Source: Oleiphilus messinensis
Lineage (GTDB): Bacteria > Pseudomonadota > Gammaproteobacteria > Pseudomonadales > Oleiphilaceae
Direction of reading: 5' to 3'
DNA length: 64,000 nt
NCBI RefSeq assembly: GCF_002162375.1
Contig: NZ_CP021425.1
Coordinates: 989,501 to 1,053,500, forward strand
Shown: in pieces, positions 9,008 to 17,802 of the stretch
How positions within the stretch are numbered: the first letter of the stretch is position 1
Layout of the letters: each line of letters starts with the position of its first letter
Notes under the pieces: generated by a model
Told to the model about the DNA's origin: nothing
What the model saw: only the letters and a program-made list of their open reading frames with translations
Database searches by the model: none
Translations under genes and position numbers: made by a program

Positions 9008-10420
9008 CTAGAAATTAAAGTATAGAAATGGCGCAGCATGGCTGTTTAATCCACTGATATAGGTGTAGAGCAGTGTCACTAAAATGAATACACTATGACC
9101 CAGATGGAAGTGGCGTTGTGTGCTCAGGATTTGCATGGAATTCCGCCCCCGGAAAGCAAGAATGGCAAAAAAAGCTAGATGCATCGCAAGCCCGTACAGA
9201 CCCAAATCGGTTGCATTGGTTAGAACGCTGAAGCTCGGCGAGGGATGTGCTATGTCCGGAATCAGCATTTTCTCGATCAGGTTTATCGCTTGGGCGGGGG
9301 AATCGGCACGGAAAAAAATCCAGGCAAAATTTACAAATAAAAAGGTCAGCGCCCAAGCTGCAAGGCGGGGAATTTTAACGCCTGTGCCTTGCCAGGTTCG
9401 GTGTATAACAAGTGCCAGACCGTGTAACGCACCCCAAATCACGAAAGTCCACCCTGCACCATGCCACAGTCCACCGATGAGGAACGTAATCAGTATGTTG
9501 TTGCAGGTTTGAATTTCACGCTTACGATTTCCACCCAGCGGAATATAAATATAATCTCGCAGGAAGTGAGACAGTGTAATGTGCCAACGACGCCAAAAAT
9601 CCTGAATGCTGACCGCTTTATAGGGCGAGTTGAAATTCATCGGTAGCTTGATGTTAAACAGGAGCGCAGCACCAATTGCCATATCGCTGTAGCCGGAGAA
9701 GTCAAAATACAGCTGAAAGGTGTAACACAAACTCGTGATCCAGGCTTCTGCACTGCTGAGTTGGTCGACTTGCGCATAACCACTGTCAGCCCATAGCGCA
9801 AAATGATCGGCAATGAAGACTTTCTTGAACAGGCCAATGGAAAAGATTAGAAGGCCTTTGGCAATGTTGTCCCAATGTGCGTTGCTTTGCCCCAATTGTG
9901 CGAATTGCGGCATCATTTGCTTGTGATGAACAATCGGGCCTGCGATCAATTGCGGGAAGAAGGAGACGAACAGGCTGTAGTTCAGGAAGTTATGTTCATC
10001 GGTTTTTGCTCGATAGCAATCGACAAGATACGCGATTTGCTGGAAGGTAAAAAAGCTGATTGCCAGGGGCAAGATAATTTCTGGAAGCGGAATATCGGTG
10101 TTGAAGGCGTGATTCAGGTTCTCAAGAAAAAAGTCGGTGTATTTGAAATACGCCAAGAGGGCAACATTCAAGGTGATGCCAAAAATGAGTTCTGCTTTCT
10201 TTGAATGTGCCCTGAGTCGCAACCCCAGGCCATAGTTAATGAGAATCGAGGCACTGATTAGCGGTAGATAGAGCGGATTCCAATAGCCGTAGAAAAACAA
10301 TGAGGCCAATACCAGCCAGAATTTGGCTGCAGAGCGCTTTTGTTTGTGATTGAGCGCAAAATATACCGCGACGGTTATGGGTAAGAATACAAAGATAAAC
10401 AGCGAGGAATTGAATAGCAT
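9008..10420 (-). CDS. MBOAT-family O-acyltransferase (AlgI-like)
   Basis: Polytopic inner-membrane protein of 470 residues with about ten hydrophobic segments. It shows the AlgI-type block 'WRRWHITLSHFLRDYIYIP' followed by 'GGNRK', and the catalytic-histidine motif 'GGLWHGAGWTFVIWGALHG'. The N-terminus 'MLFNSSLFIFVFLPITVAVYF' is typical of AlgI/PatA-like members. These proteins move acyl groups, usually acetyl, across the membrane to extracytoplasmic polysaccharide acceptors. The next gene, 14 bases downstream, encodes a probable periplasmic partner, as AlgX/AlgJ does for AlgI. In this operon the acceptor is likely the polymer exported by Wzm/Wzt. Confidence 0.93.
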   Translation of the reverse strand: MLFNSSLFIFVFLPITVAVYFALNHKQKRSAAKFWLVLASLFFYGYWNPLYLPLISASILINYGLGLRLRAHSKKAELIFGITLNVALLAYFKYTDFFLENLNHAFNTDIPLPEIILPLAISFFTFQQIAYLVDCYRAKTDEHNFLNYSLFVSFFPQLIAGPIVHHKQMMPQFAQLGQSNAHWDNIAKGLLIFSIGLFKKVFIADHFALWADSGYAQVDQLSSAEAWITSLCYTFQLYFDFSGYSDMAIGAALLFNIKLPMNFNSPYKAVSIQDFWRRWHITLSHFLRDYIYIPLGGNRKREIQTCNNILITFLIGGLWHGAGWTFVIWGALHGLALVIHRTWQGTGVKIPRLAAWALTFLFVNFAWIFFRADSPAQAINLIEKMLIPDIAHPSPSFSVLTNATDLGLYGLAMHLAFFAILAFRGRNSMQILSTQRHFHLGHSVFILVTLLYTYISGLNSHAAPFLYFNF

Positions 10421-10450
10421 CTTCAGCGATAATCCATGTTCGTCGAGGTG

Positions 10451-11854
10451 CTAACCATCAATGTTCACTAGCTCTGCGATACTGTTCGCAATCACCGTCT
10501 GCCGGTAGGTAGGGTCTGTCCCGAGCTGTCGGGTAGATTCTGCATAGTTGTCGATGAGTGCACCGCGTAGGTCTATGCTATCGGTAAATTGCTTTAGTGA
10601 TACTGCATAGTCATTGGCCTGGTGGTGGTGTCTCAGGTAGTTGAAACCATTTACACCCAGTGCCGCGATTTGCTCGGGCGTCTCCAGCAAACGCGTCAAC
10701 GCCTTTTGAATCTCTACAGCTTCGTTTTCGATATCGATTTTAATGACCGCATCATCAGGCAGCGTTGCGTAGTAGCCGACATTGGTTACCAGGCTGGGTA
10801 ACCCGGCATTCCACAGTCTCAGCTGCGAGCCGGACGCTTCGCCCATAGATGGGTAGCGCAGATTGATAACCAAATGGGCATTTCGAAGTGCGTTATCTAA
10901 AGTCTCATCCTCAACAAAACCTTCAATCGTGACCCGTTCCGCGAGGGAATGCTCTTTAAGGCACTCAGTCAGTAATTTCGGGTTCCAGATTTCACCGAAT
11001 ATTCGTAGCCGGAACGCTTCGCGGTGAGGATGCTGCGCGAATGCGTTCAAAAATTCGATAACCCGCCGGTTTGTGCCCAGGTAGCCAAAGATAACAAGCT
11101 CGAATTGGGTTGGCTTGTCATACAATGCAGTTCTGTCCGGTAATGTGTCGGCGATATCATAAGGTAAGGGTAACTGCAGTAATGGACGCTCATAGTGGCG
11201 GAGTTTATCGGCGGCCACCTGTGTATGGGTAATGATGGCAGTTGCATTGGTAACGCAAGCGCCGTCAAAGGGATAGGCCCGAGCCAGATCTTCTACAGTG
11301 GGTTTGTGCGGGTCATTGTTCCAGTAGCGGTCGAAATCCAGCACAGATTTGGGACCATAATGCTTGCGGCAGAGGTTCTCAAGCCCTTGCTGGTCGCGAT
11401 GTTCTTCCAGTAATGCACCGACAATCAGATGGAAAACACAGTGATCGTGCATGATCACGATACCGGGCTTAAGTTGGCTGATTTGCCATATTTCACTGTG
11501 AAAATGGCGGTTATTGCCAATATTGTAGAAGGTCAGGTCTGCTGAATTCAGAGTATACCAGTCCGGCTCTGCTGGATTAAAAAATTTGACCCTGATGTCG
11601 TGCTCAGCAATGCAGACCTGCAGCTTCTGCGCGGCCCGTTGTTGCTGATTCAGATGTGCATCGTCAATGGGGGCATCGTGATAAGGTTTAAATTCGCAAC
11701 GCTCAGGTGCCCAGAGGGTCACTTCGAAATGTGCCGCCAACGCGGGTAAAATTCGGTAAGTGTAATGCGCTATATCGGTCCGGTCCGGTAAGAGCGGCGA
11801 AAACCAGTTGATTTTGGGTTTGGTGCCAGGGGTCATATTCGTTGAGTCGTTCAT
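10451..11854 (-). CDS. Glycosyltransferase (GT-B, GT4-like)
   Basis: 467-residue cytoplasmic enzyme. The N-terminus 'INWFSPLLPDRTDIAHYTYR' is the acceptor-domain opening seen in bacterial GT4 proteins. The donor domain has 'LVIFGYLGTNRRVIEFLNAF', 'RLRIFGEIW' and 'VTIEGFVEDETLDNAL'. The usual E-x7-E block is replaced by 'MGEASGSQLRLWNAGLPSLV', a variant common in this subgroup. The ATG overlaps the stop of the preceding gene (ATGA), showing translational coupling with the second glycosyltransferase. It is part of the seven-gene polysaccharide operon; the sugar specificity is not readable. Confidence 0.85.
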   Translation of the reverse strand: MNDSTNMTPGTKPKINWFSPLLPDRTDIAHYTYRILPALAAHFEVTLWAPERCEFKPYHDAPIDDAHLNQQQRAAQKLQVCIAEHDIRVKFFNPAEPDWYTLNSADLTFYNIGNNRHFHSEIWQISQLKPGIVIMHDHCVFHLIVGALLEEHRDQQGLENLCRKHYGPKSVLDFDRYWNNDPHKPTVEDLARAYPFDGACVTNATAIITHTQVAADKLRHYERPLLQLPLPYDIADTLPDRTALYDKPTQFELVIFGYLGTNRRVIEFLNAFAQHPHREAFRLRIFGEIWNPKLLTECLKEHSLAERVTIEGFVEDETLDNALRNAHLVINLRYPSMGEASGSQLRLWNAGLPSLVTNVGYYATLPDDAVIKIDIENEAVEIQKALTRLLETPEQIAALGVNGFNYLRHHHQANDYAVSLKQFTDSIDLRGALIDNYAESTRQLGTDPTYRQTVIANSIAELVNIDG

Positions 11855-12954
11855 TTCTGATGTCCCTTGTCTTGCGCGAGATCACCATCGACAGATGCTG
11901 TAACGGGGGAAGAAATTAGCGATTCAACGACAGTATGCCAGTTGATATTTTTTGCTTGGTAGTGAGCGTAACCGTTTTCGCCGATTTGTTTCAATTGAGC
12001 TTGAATCGACCAGCAATGGTCAAGCTGGTTAGCTAGGCTTTCAGCACTTGGCTCACAGATAAACCCGGTTTCATCCGGGAGTACAAATTCCAGTGGCCCG
12101 CCCGAATCGGACAACGTAATTACGGCTTTTCGGGATAACATGGCTTCAAGTGTGATATAGCCGTAATCCTCGTCAACCGGGGGGAAGACCACCGCCAGGC
12201 TTCGCGCGTAAAATTGTCGTTTCTCCTGATCGGTAACCCGTCCCAGCCACTTAATACGATCCGAGACACCGAGCTCCGCCGCTTTTTGCTTGAGCTTGTT
12301 TTCATAATCGGGTTCTTCTGCTGAGCCGGCAAAATACATTACGACAGGTTGTTGTGTCAGCGCGAGGGCCTCAATTACGAGGGATTGTCTTTTGGTTGAG
12401 GTGATTCGGCTGGGGTAGAAAAAATAGGGCTCTGCGCCTTCGCAATAAAACTGTTCTGCATTGGGAGGCGGGTGGTAGAGGGGCGTGGAATCAATGTCAC
12501 AGTATTTTTTCAGTCGATTACTGACATTTTGTGAGTTGCTGAAAATGGCCTTGGCCTCAGGTAACAGCGCTCTGTCTGCAGTCTCAATGGCGGCACGGAC
12601 TTCTCCGCCGTTGGGATAGTGCTTCAGGTCACACAGCGGGCTCTCCCACAAATCATAAGCCGTTCGGTACTGGTGCAGAATCCACAGCACTTTATTCGGG
12701 TGGGGAATTAAATAGGCCGGAAAGCGCAGGCCAATGGCCAGATCAATTTTATCGCCGCAGCTTTCCGTAATATCCAGCATTCGGCAAGCCATCATATTTT
12801 GCAGAATTCTTTCCGGCGGATACCATTTGAATGGAATCGAAACAAGTTCAGCTTGGTGGCCATGTTCGATCAGGGCATGTTTGAGGTTATCGGCATGCAT
12901 TTCTGCGCCACCGACAACGAAGGGAACTTGTGTATTCAGGAGTGCTATTTTCAT
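11851..12954 (-). CDS. Glycosyltransferase family 4
   Basis: 367-residue GT-B enzyme. It opens with 'MKIALLNTQVPFVVGGAEMH', the classical GT4 N-terminal strand and glycine-rich loop. The donor half carries 'YFFYPSRITSTKRQSLVIEA', 'VMYFAGSAEEPDYE', 'IKWLGRVTDQEK' and the signature 'DEDYGYITLEAMLSRKAVI' with E-x7-E. Such enzymes extend lipid-linked glycans in the cytoplasm. It overlaps the next glycosyltransferase by four bases and follows the methyltransferase gene after 138 bases, so a secondary promoter in that gap is possible. Confidence 0.88.
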   Translation of the reverse strand: MKIALLNTQVPFVVGGAEMHADNLKHALIEHGHQAELVSIPFKWYPPERILQNMMACRMLDITESCGDKIDLAIGLRFPAYLIPHPNKVLWILHQYRTAYDLWESPLCDLKHYPNGGEVRAAIETADRALLPEAKAIFSNSQNVSNRLKKYCDIDSTPLYHPPPNAEQFYCEGAEPYFFYPSRITSTKRQSLVIEALALTQQPVVMYFAGSAEEPDYENKLKQKAAELGVSDRIKWLGRVTDQEKRQFYARSLAVVFPPVDEDYGYITLEAMLSRKAVITLSDSGGPLEFVLPDETGFICEPSAESLANQLDHCWSIQAQLKQIGENGYAHYQAKNINWHTVVESLISSPVTASVDGDLAQDKGHQK

Positions 12955-13092
12955 AGGGCCGTATTGTTAATTCTTTCTCTGTGTCGTGTTTACGTCCGGT
13001 GTATCGGGAGCCCGAGGGTATCGAGCAGTGATGACATAAATATGACACTCATGCTCATCTCTATATTTGTGGGCTCATTGCGGGTCACCTGA

Positions 13093-14457
13093 TTATTTGC
13101 GACCCCAGACAGCGTAATCCTGAGGGCCAAATAACAAATTATCAACACGAGCCAGGCCTGGGTCATTTTGGTCGTTTTTCAGGCTGTCCGTACTCGGGCT
13201 CGAGAAGATCAACTCTACACTTAGAAACTGGTTGTATTCTGCCATAAATTCGACAAGTTGTGGCGGCACCGGCTGTAAGTGAGTGGGGTCAATATAGAAT
13301 GTATGGCTGCCAACAATCAGATTTTGCGGGTTAGGGGTCTCTAATAACATTGCTCCACCCGGTTGCAGCACCCGGTAAACCTCTTTGATCATGTTCAATA
13401 GATATCCCGAAGGCAGGTGTTCAATGACATGAAACGCCGAGACAATTGAAAAGCTGTTATCGGGCACGCTTTGCAGATAGGTTAACAGGTCGTCCTGCAC
13501 CAGCGTTAATTGCGGATTCACTGTACCTTCCATCATCGCAGCATTGCTGTCCACACCTGTGGGGGCAAAACCTTTTGCTGCAACGTAGTTGAGCCATTCA
13601 CAACGGCCACAGCCCAAATCCAGAGCGCGGGGCTCTCTGATGCGTTCATCATTATAAATACGGTCAATGTAGGCATCATAGTGGTTGAACTTAGCGGCAA
13701 GTTCTGTCTCCGGCCCTCTGAACCGGTTTTCCAGTTGCCGATAGAAGTCGTCGAAGGCACCATAACTTGCGAGTTCACTTTTGCGCAGCAACTCATGCAG
13801 GTGTTCGGTTTCTTCCCGGGATGGGGCGCGCCGGGACAGCTCGTTGATTCGGCTTTTCAGAATTTCCATATTCTCTGATTCGTTGCGCGCAAGCAGTTGT
13901 GCATGATCGACCAGATCTCGCCCCACACCGAGTTGGTACTGATGATGTGCATTCAAGGCGCGAACCACTCTGGGCAGGCGCACGAGCGTAATCAACCAAT
14001 CCACCAGAAAACGAATTATCGGTATTTTGGTCAACAAATAGCGGGAGATAATCCGCAAAGACCCTTTCAGCTTGCCAATTCCACCTCGACCTTCCGGTGA
14101 CAGCAGCAGTCGTGCAAGAACATCTTTTTTATCACATTGTCCGGATCGGAGTTGATGCAGGTAATTCTGCATGCCCGATTCATCGGGATAACGCCCGAGT
14201 GTTAAATCATAGGCGAGTTCAATAAACTGGCGATCATGGAAGGCCAGTACGTCGTAAATTGTCGATACGGACGGCGCAGTCTGGCTTTTAAGTGTTTCAC
14301 TGGTCACCAGTGTCGGAATGGGGTAGAGGTCAACAGGATCCAGAGTCGGGATGTCGTATTCTGCTGGGCTCGCCTTGCTCGCCGTTGCCGCATTCAGCGC
14401 CTTGAAGATACGTTCCTTGTTGATTTCAGGGTGATATTGCTGTTTCGGTTGGGACAT
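13093..14457 (-). CDS. DUF4214 - class I SAM methyltransferase fusion, possible glycan chain terminator
   Basis: 454 residues. About 72-125 is a single DUF4214-type segment ('FHDRQFIELAYDLTLGRYPDESGMQNYLHQL'-like; Y/GR-P-D-x-x-G pattern), and a hydrophobic or helical stretch follows. About 245-445 is a Rossmann methyltransferase with motif I 'ALDLGCGRCEWL' (279-288), 'VDSNAAM', 'FHVIEHLP' and 'VLQPGGAMLLETPNP'. It sits between wzt and the glycosyltransferases. In ABC-dependent O-antigen systems a methyltransferase such as WbdD caps the chain and the Wzt C-terminal domain recognises that cap. The same role is inferred here, since Wzt (next gene) has such a domain. DUF4214 in a cytoplasmic enzyme is notable because the other four DUF4214 proteins here are exported. 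Confidence 0.82.
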   Translation of the reverse strand: MSQPKQQYHPEINKERIFKALNAATASKASPAEYDIPTLDPVDLYPIPTLVTSETLKSQTAPSVSTIYDVLAFHDRQFIELAYDLTLGRYPDESGMQNYLHQLRSGQCDKKDVLARLLLSPEGRGGIGKLKGSLRIISRYLLTKIPIIRFLVDWLITLVRLPRVVRALNAHHQYQLGVGRDLVDHAQLLARNESENMEILKSRINELSRRAPSREETEHLHELLRKSELASYGAFDDFYRQLENRFRGPETELAAKFNHYDAYIDRIYNDERIREPRALDLGCGRCEWLNYVAAKGFAPTGVDSNAAMMEGTVNPQLTLVQDDLLTYLQSVPDNSFSIVSAFHVIEHLPSGYLLNMIKEVYRVLQPGGAMLLETPNPQNLIVGSHTFYIDPTHLQPVPPQLVEFMAEYNQFLSVELIFSSPSTDSLKNDQNDPGLARVDNLLFGPQDYAVWGRK

Positions 14458-14510
14458 AGTTTCTGTTGCTCTTTCGACACCGGATGTGATCTTGATGAGT
14501 TGTGACCTTG

Positions 14511-15734
14511 TTACGACGAGGCTGAGAGCCTGGCGGTAACGGGCAGATTGGCGATGCCGATAAATGCATGCGCGTTATTGGGAACCATCTGGAACACCAG
14601 AGCCTGATCCCACCAGTCATGATTGTCGGAGACATGGGAGTCCAGTGTGTGTGATGCGATGGTGATGGAGTAATTTCCCGTACCCAGCTCAAGGCCAAGA
14701 TCGAAATTCAGACAGTATTCTCCGGGGGGGTCGGGTAAACAGGTATCAAGGTGGAATGTATTCGTGCCGAATACGTCGTTACCCAGTCGATCTCTGATCA
14801 ACAACCCGATGGTGGCATCGGTCACGGTTTCATGTTTGGTAAATGTAATTTGCAGCGTTGCGCGTTCGCCAATCTGAAAGGCGCGGGTTGGGCGCTCTGC
14901 TTCGTTCAGCAGCTCGATTCGATTCAGTTCGACCTTTTTATTGCCACTGCGCGTGACACGAACCCCTTGTTCATTTTCCACCTGCTGGATTTCTTCATCC
15001 TTTTCCCGTTTGGCAATCATGGCGTTGTAGTAGTCCAGTATGTCGTCCGGTCGGCCATCTTTTATCAGTACCCCATCGTCGAGCAGTATCGCCCGGTCAC
15101 AGAGTGTTTTGACAGCCGCAGGGTCGTGGGAAACAAACAACAGGGAAGTGCCTTGTTCCTTGAACTGCCGGATTCGGGCCATGGACTTGTGTTGAAAGTA
15201 GGCGTCGCCAACAGACAGGGCTTCATCAACAATTAATACGTCGGGGCGTTTACAGGTTGCCACACTGAAAGCGAGGCGCATTTGCATACCGCTGGAATAG
15301 GTTTTAATCGGTTTGTCGATGCAATGGCTGAGCTCGGCAAATGCGATAATGTTATCCATTTCAGCCTCGATTTCAGTACCGTTCATGCCGCGCATCTGGC
15401 AGCCCATAATCGCATTCTGGCGGCCTGAGAAGTCCGGATGAAAGCCCATGCCCAGCTCCAGTAGCGCCGCAACCTCGCCGTGGACATCAACTGTGCCGGA
15501 GGTCGGTTTGGTGGTACCCGTCAAGATTTTCAGCAGTGTGCTCTTTCCTGCACCATTTTGGCCAACGATGCCGACTGACTCCCCATCATGAATCACAAAG
15601 TTGATATGGTTCAGAACGTTGCGGGCCTCGTGTCCCTCGATGCGTCCCAGGGATAGCCATTCCGAGAGTCGGGCCCAGTGTGTTGGATAGTGCTTGTAGC
15701 GTTTGCTAATGGCATTGACTGATATTCTGATCAT
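14511..15734 (-). CDS. wzt: Wzt: polysaccharide ABC exporter ATPase with C-terminal glycan-binding domain
   Basis: 407 residues. The nucleotide-binding domain (about 1-240) has Walker A '[14 protein letters not shown]', signature '[14 protein letters not shown]' and Walker B '[13 protein letters not shown]'. About 265-400 is the extra Wzt C-terminal beta-sandwich ('[17 protein letters not shown]', '[14 protein letters not shown]', '[15 protein letters not shown]'). In E. coli O8/O9a this domain binds the terminally modified chain before export. The start overlaps the wzm stop by four bases. Together they move an undecaprenyl-linked polysaccharide to the periplasm. Confidence 0.94.
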   Translation of the reverse strand: MIRISVNAISKRYKHYPTHWARLSEWLSLGRIEGHEARNVLNHINFVIHDGESVGIVGQNGAGKSTLLKILTGTTKPTSGTVDVHGEVAALLELGMGFHPDFSGRQNAIMGCQMRGMNGTEIEAEMDNIIAFAELSHCIDKPIKTYSSGMQMRLAFSVATCKRPDVLIVDEALSVGDAYFQHKSMARIRQFKEQGTSLLFVSHDPAAVKTLCDRAILLDDGVLIKDGRPDDILDYYNAMIAKREKDEEIQQVENEQGVRVTRSGNKKVELNRIELLNEAERPTRAFQIGERATLQITFTKHETVTDATIGLLIRDRLGNDVFGTNTFHLDTCLPDPPGEYCLNFDLGLELGTGNYSITIASHTLDSHVSDNHDWWDQALVFQMVPNNAHAFIGIANLPVTARLSASS

Positions 15735-16525
15735 AACTCATCCACCATGTCTGCAGAGAGTTTCCGAAACAAGGTATAGCTCAGGATAAATAGCCCGATA
15801 CCGAGTATCAGTTGTGGATAATAACTGGTCCAGTCCGGCCACTGTTGTTGCAATACGATGGTTTGATAGCCTTGCACAATCGGGGCGATGGGGTTCCAGG
15901 TGAACAAAATATCGCGCGCCCAGTCCGGAATAACGGAGGCGGGGTAAACGATCGGTGTCAGCCAGAACCAAAACTGTAACATAATCGTCGTAAACTGACC
16001 GATGTCACGGAAGAATACATTCAGTGTGCCCAATAATAAGCCTAAACCAATGGCGATAAGTTGTTGCAGTAATAATAGCGGGATGAATGCGAGTAGAACC
16101 AGTCCCGGCACCCGGTCTATCACGACTAGAAAGCCCATAAAGATCGAAAAAATGATCACAAAATTGATGCTGCTGGATATCAGAATAATGATGGGCAGTG
16201 ATATCCGCGGGAATACAGCCTTTTTCAGCAGATTGGCTTGCTCGATAAACGTTGTGGTTGAGCGTAAGACCACTTCGGAAAAAAAAGTCCATGTGGTGAT
16301 GCCGGCGATAAGGTAGATGCTGTAAGACAGGGTGTCGTCCATGCCGGGCAGGCGGGCTTTCATAACCTGGGAGAAGACCAGTGTGTAAATCAGCACCATG
16401 GCCAGCGGATTGAGTACAAGCCACAAGGCTCCCAGTAATGAGCCGTTGTACTGGCTTTGAAATTCACGTTTGACGCTGCCTGCAATAAAGGCGCGATACG
16501 ACCAGATGGCGTTAATCAATTGCAT
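15731..16525 (-). CDS. wzm: Wzm: polysaccharide ABC exporter permease (ABC-2 type)
   Basis: Inner-membrane protein of 264 residues with about six transmembrane helices. It has the ABC-2 hallmark 'FQSQYNGSLLGALWLVLNPL' near the N-terminus, 'SYSIYLIAGITTWTFFSEV' and 'FWFWLTPIVYPASVIPDW'. It pairs with Wzt to export O-antigen or capsule-like glycans. It is the first gene of the minus-strand operon that ends at 7458 and is divergent from the giant surface-protein gene, separated by a 1.3 kb regulatory region. Confidence 0.93.
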   Translation of the reverse strand: MQLINAIWSYRAFIAGSVKREFQSQYNGSLLGALWLVLNPLAMVLIYTLVFSQVMKARLPGMDDTLSYSIYLIAGITTWTFFSEVVLRSTTTFIEQANLLKKAVFPRISLPIIILISSSINFVIIFSIFMGFLVVIDRVPGLVLLAFIPLLLLQQLIAIGLGLLLGTLNVFFRDIGQFTTIMLQFWFWLTPIVYPASVIPDWARDILFTWNPIAPIVQGYQTIVLQQQWPDWTSYYPQLILGIGLFILSYTLFRKLSADMVDEL

Positions 16526-17802
16526 GGACTGCTGCGGCTCCGGTAAAAAAGAGCGCGTATTTTAGCAGTATTGAAACTGAATACAATTCAATCGCGCCTA
16601 AGACGAACGTCGATGATGTGGTGATGGTGTGGTGATGGCAGGATTGTGTCGACCACTCTTCCTTCCTTTATATGGGGAACAATAAATGAAGGCAGTCAAT
16701 CAAGTTGGTAAAAAATAGAGCAAGTGAAAAACGTGATCACCTAATACACAAAGTTGCAAAATTTAGGTGTGAAAGCCTAGACAACAAGGGTAAACTAGCG
16801 CGCGTTTGAAAATGTACATTCGCGCAGAGAAAAATAGTGGTTTGTGAAAAAAATTTGAGGGGGTTTCCTTGAATTTGACGCAAAAGATACCATTATTAAT
16901 TGCGAACAATTATTGAGCGTTTTTTTGTCTGACAAAATGGTTTCAAGTTTGCTGGATTAAAGCGCATAGAAGTGAATAAGAATTTTAAAGCATTGGTAGC
17001 TGATTTTAACCTTTCCACAATCCAACCTTTCATTCGGATGCCTGCGAAGAGCAGGAACGTCCGCTCTGGGGTCGTCTCTCTTAAATGGGCTTTCAGTTTG
17101 CGTAAACTGGATAGCGTTGCCCATCAGCGAATCGCAGACCGCCAGAACAAACACCTAAAAACCAAATCACGCCGTATTGTTCGTAACGTGATGCCGATTG
17201 GTTTTGCCTCATTTGTGTCTTTTTTAGTTTCCCGTGCCACGGTGTTGGCCTCGTTTTTGCGTGCTTCTGCGGTTTTTTGTGCGCGGTCGAGATCGGGTCA
17301 AAAAAGTACAAATATATTGATCGAAAAACTTGACGTGGTAATTTTTCCCACTTATCCTGCTGGTGTAGTGAATAAGTTATATGCCATGGTTGGCAGTGCT
17401 GTTTGCTTACCCAGTATAGTGATGTCCACTTAAGGTCCCGAAATCCAAATTGTTAAACAGCTTATTTTTTCGAAAATTAAAAACTGTAACAAGCAGTTAA
17501 CGAGAAAAAGCTAAAGTGCTTTGTTAAGTACTGTTGCTAACTGTTTGACAACTTGTGTTTTGGTGTTAGTCTTTGAATCAATCCGGTAATGGGTTTGCGC
17601 TTTCCGTTATTGGTTGGTCCATTGCTCTGGAGTTGGGTTGTGCAATCAGGTCGGGTTTTTATCCCGTTGGTTTGACAACGCAATGTCAGAAGTTAAAATT
17701 TGGCGCGCTATATGTATCTGCAGATATATATATCGTTAAGTGTCTATATGGATGTCTACTTAATGATGACGTCTTACTTTGTGTAATAAAGGAGCATATT
17801 AG
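16526..17802. other. Long divergent regulatory region before the giant surface-protein gene
   Basis: These 1,277 bases separate wzm (minus) from the 2,760-residue protein gene (plus). I see no convincing gene. A 153-codon frame (16972-17433) has a GTG start, no clear ribosome site and a low-complexity basic product, so I do not call it. The region is AT-rich in patches and probably holds promoters for both directions plus a leader. The best promoter (17672-17699) and a strong ribosome site (AAAGGAG, 17788-17794) lie at its right end. Other -35-like TTGACA/TTGACG hexamers at 17545 and 17330 have poor -10 partners. Confidence 0.6.
17672..17699 (+). promoter_or_regulatory. Sigma-70 promoter for the giant surface-protein gene
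   Basis: A perfect -35 TTGACA (17672-17677) and a 5/6 -10 TAAAAT (17694-17699) are separated by 16 bases. Transcription would start near 17706 and give a leader of about 97 bases. The leader contains the palindrome TATCTGCAGATA (17715-17726) and ends in AAAGGAG eight bases before the ATG. A strong promoter and leader hairpin suit an abundant surface protein. Confidence 0.55.

Noticed and set aside
16972-17433. 153-codon plus-strand frame before the giant gene
   Set aside because: GTG start, no clear ribosome site, basic low-complexity product with no family resemblance.
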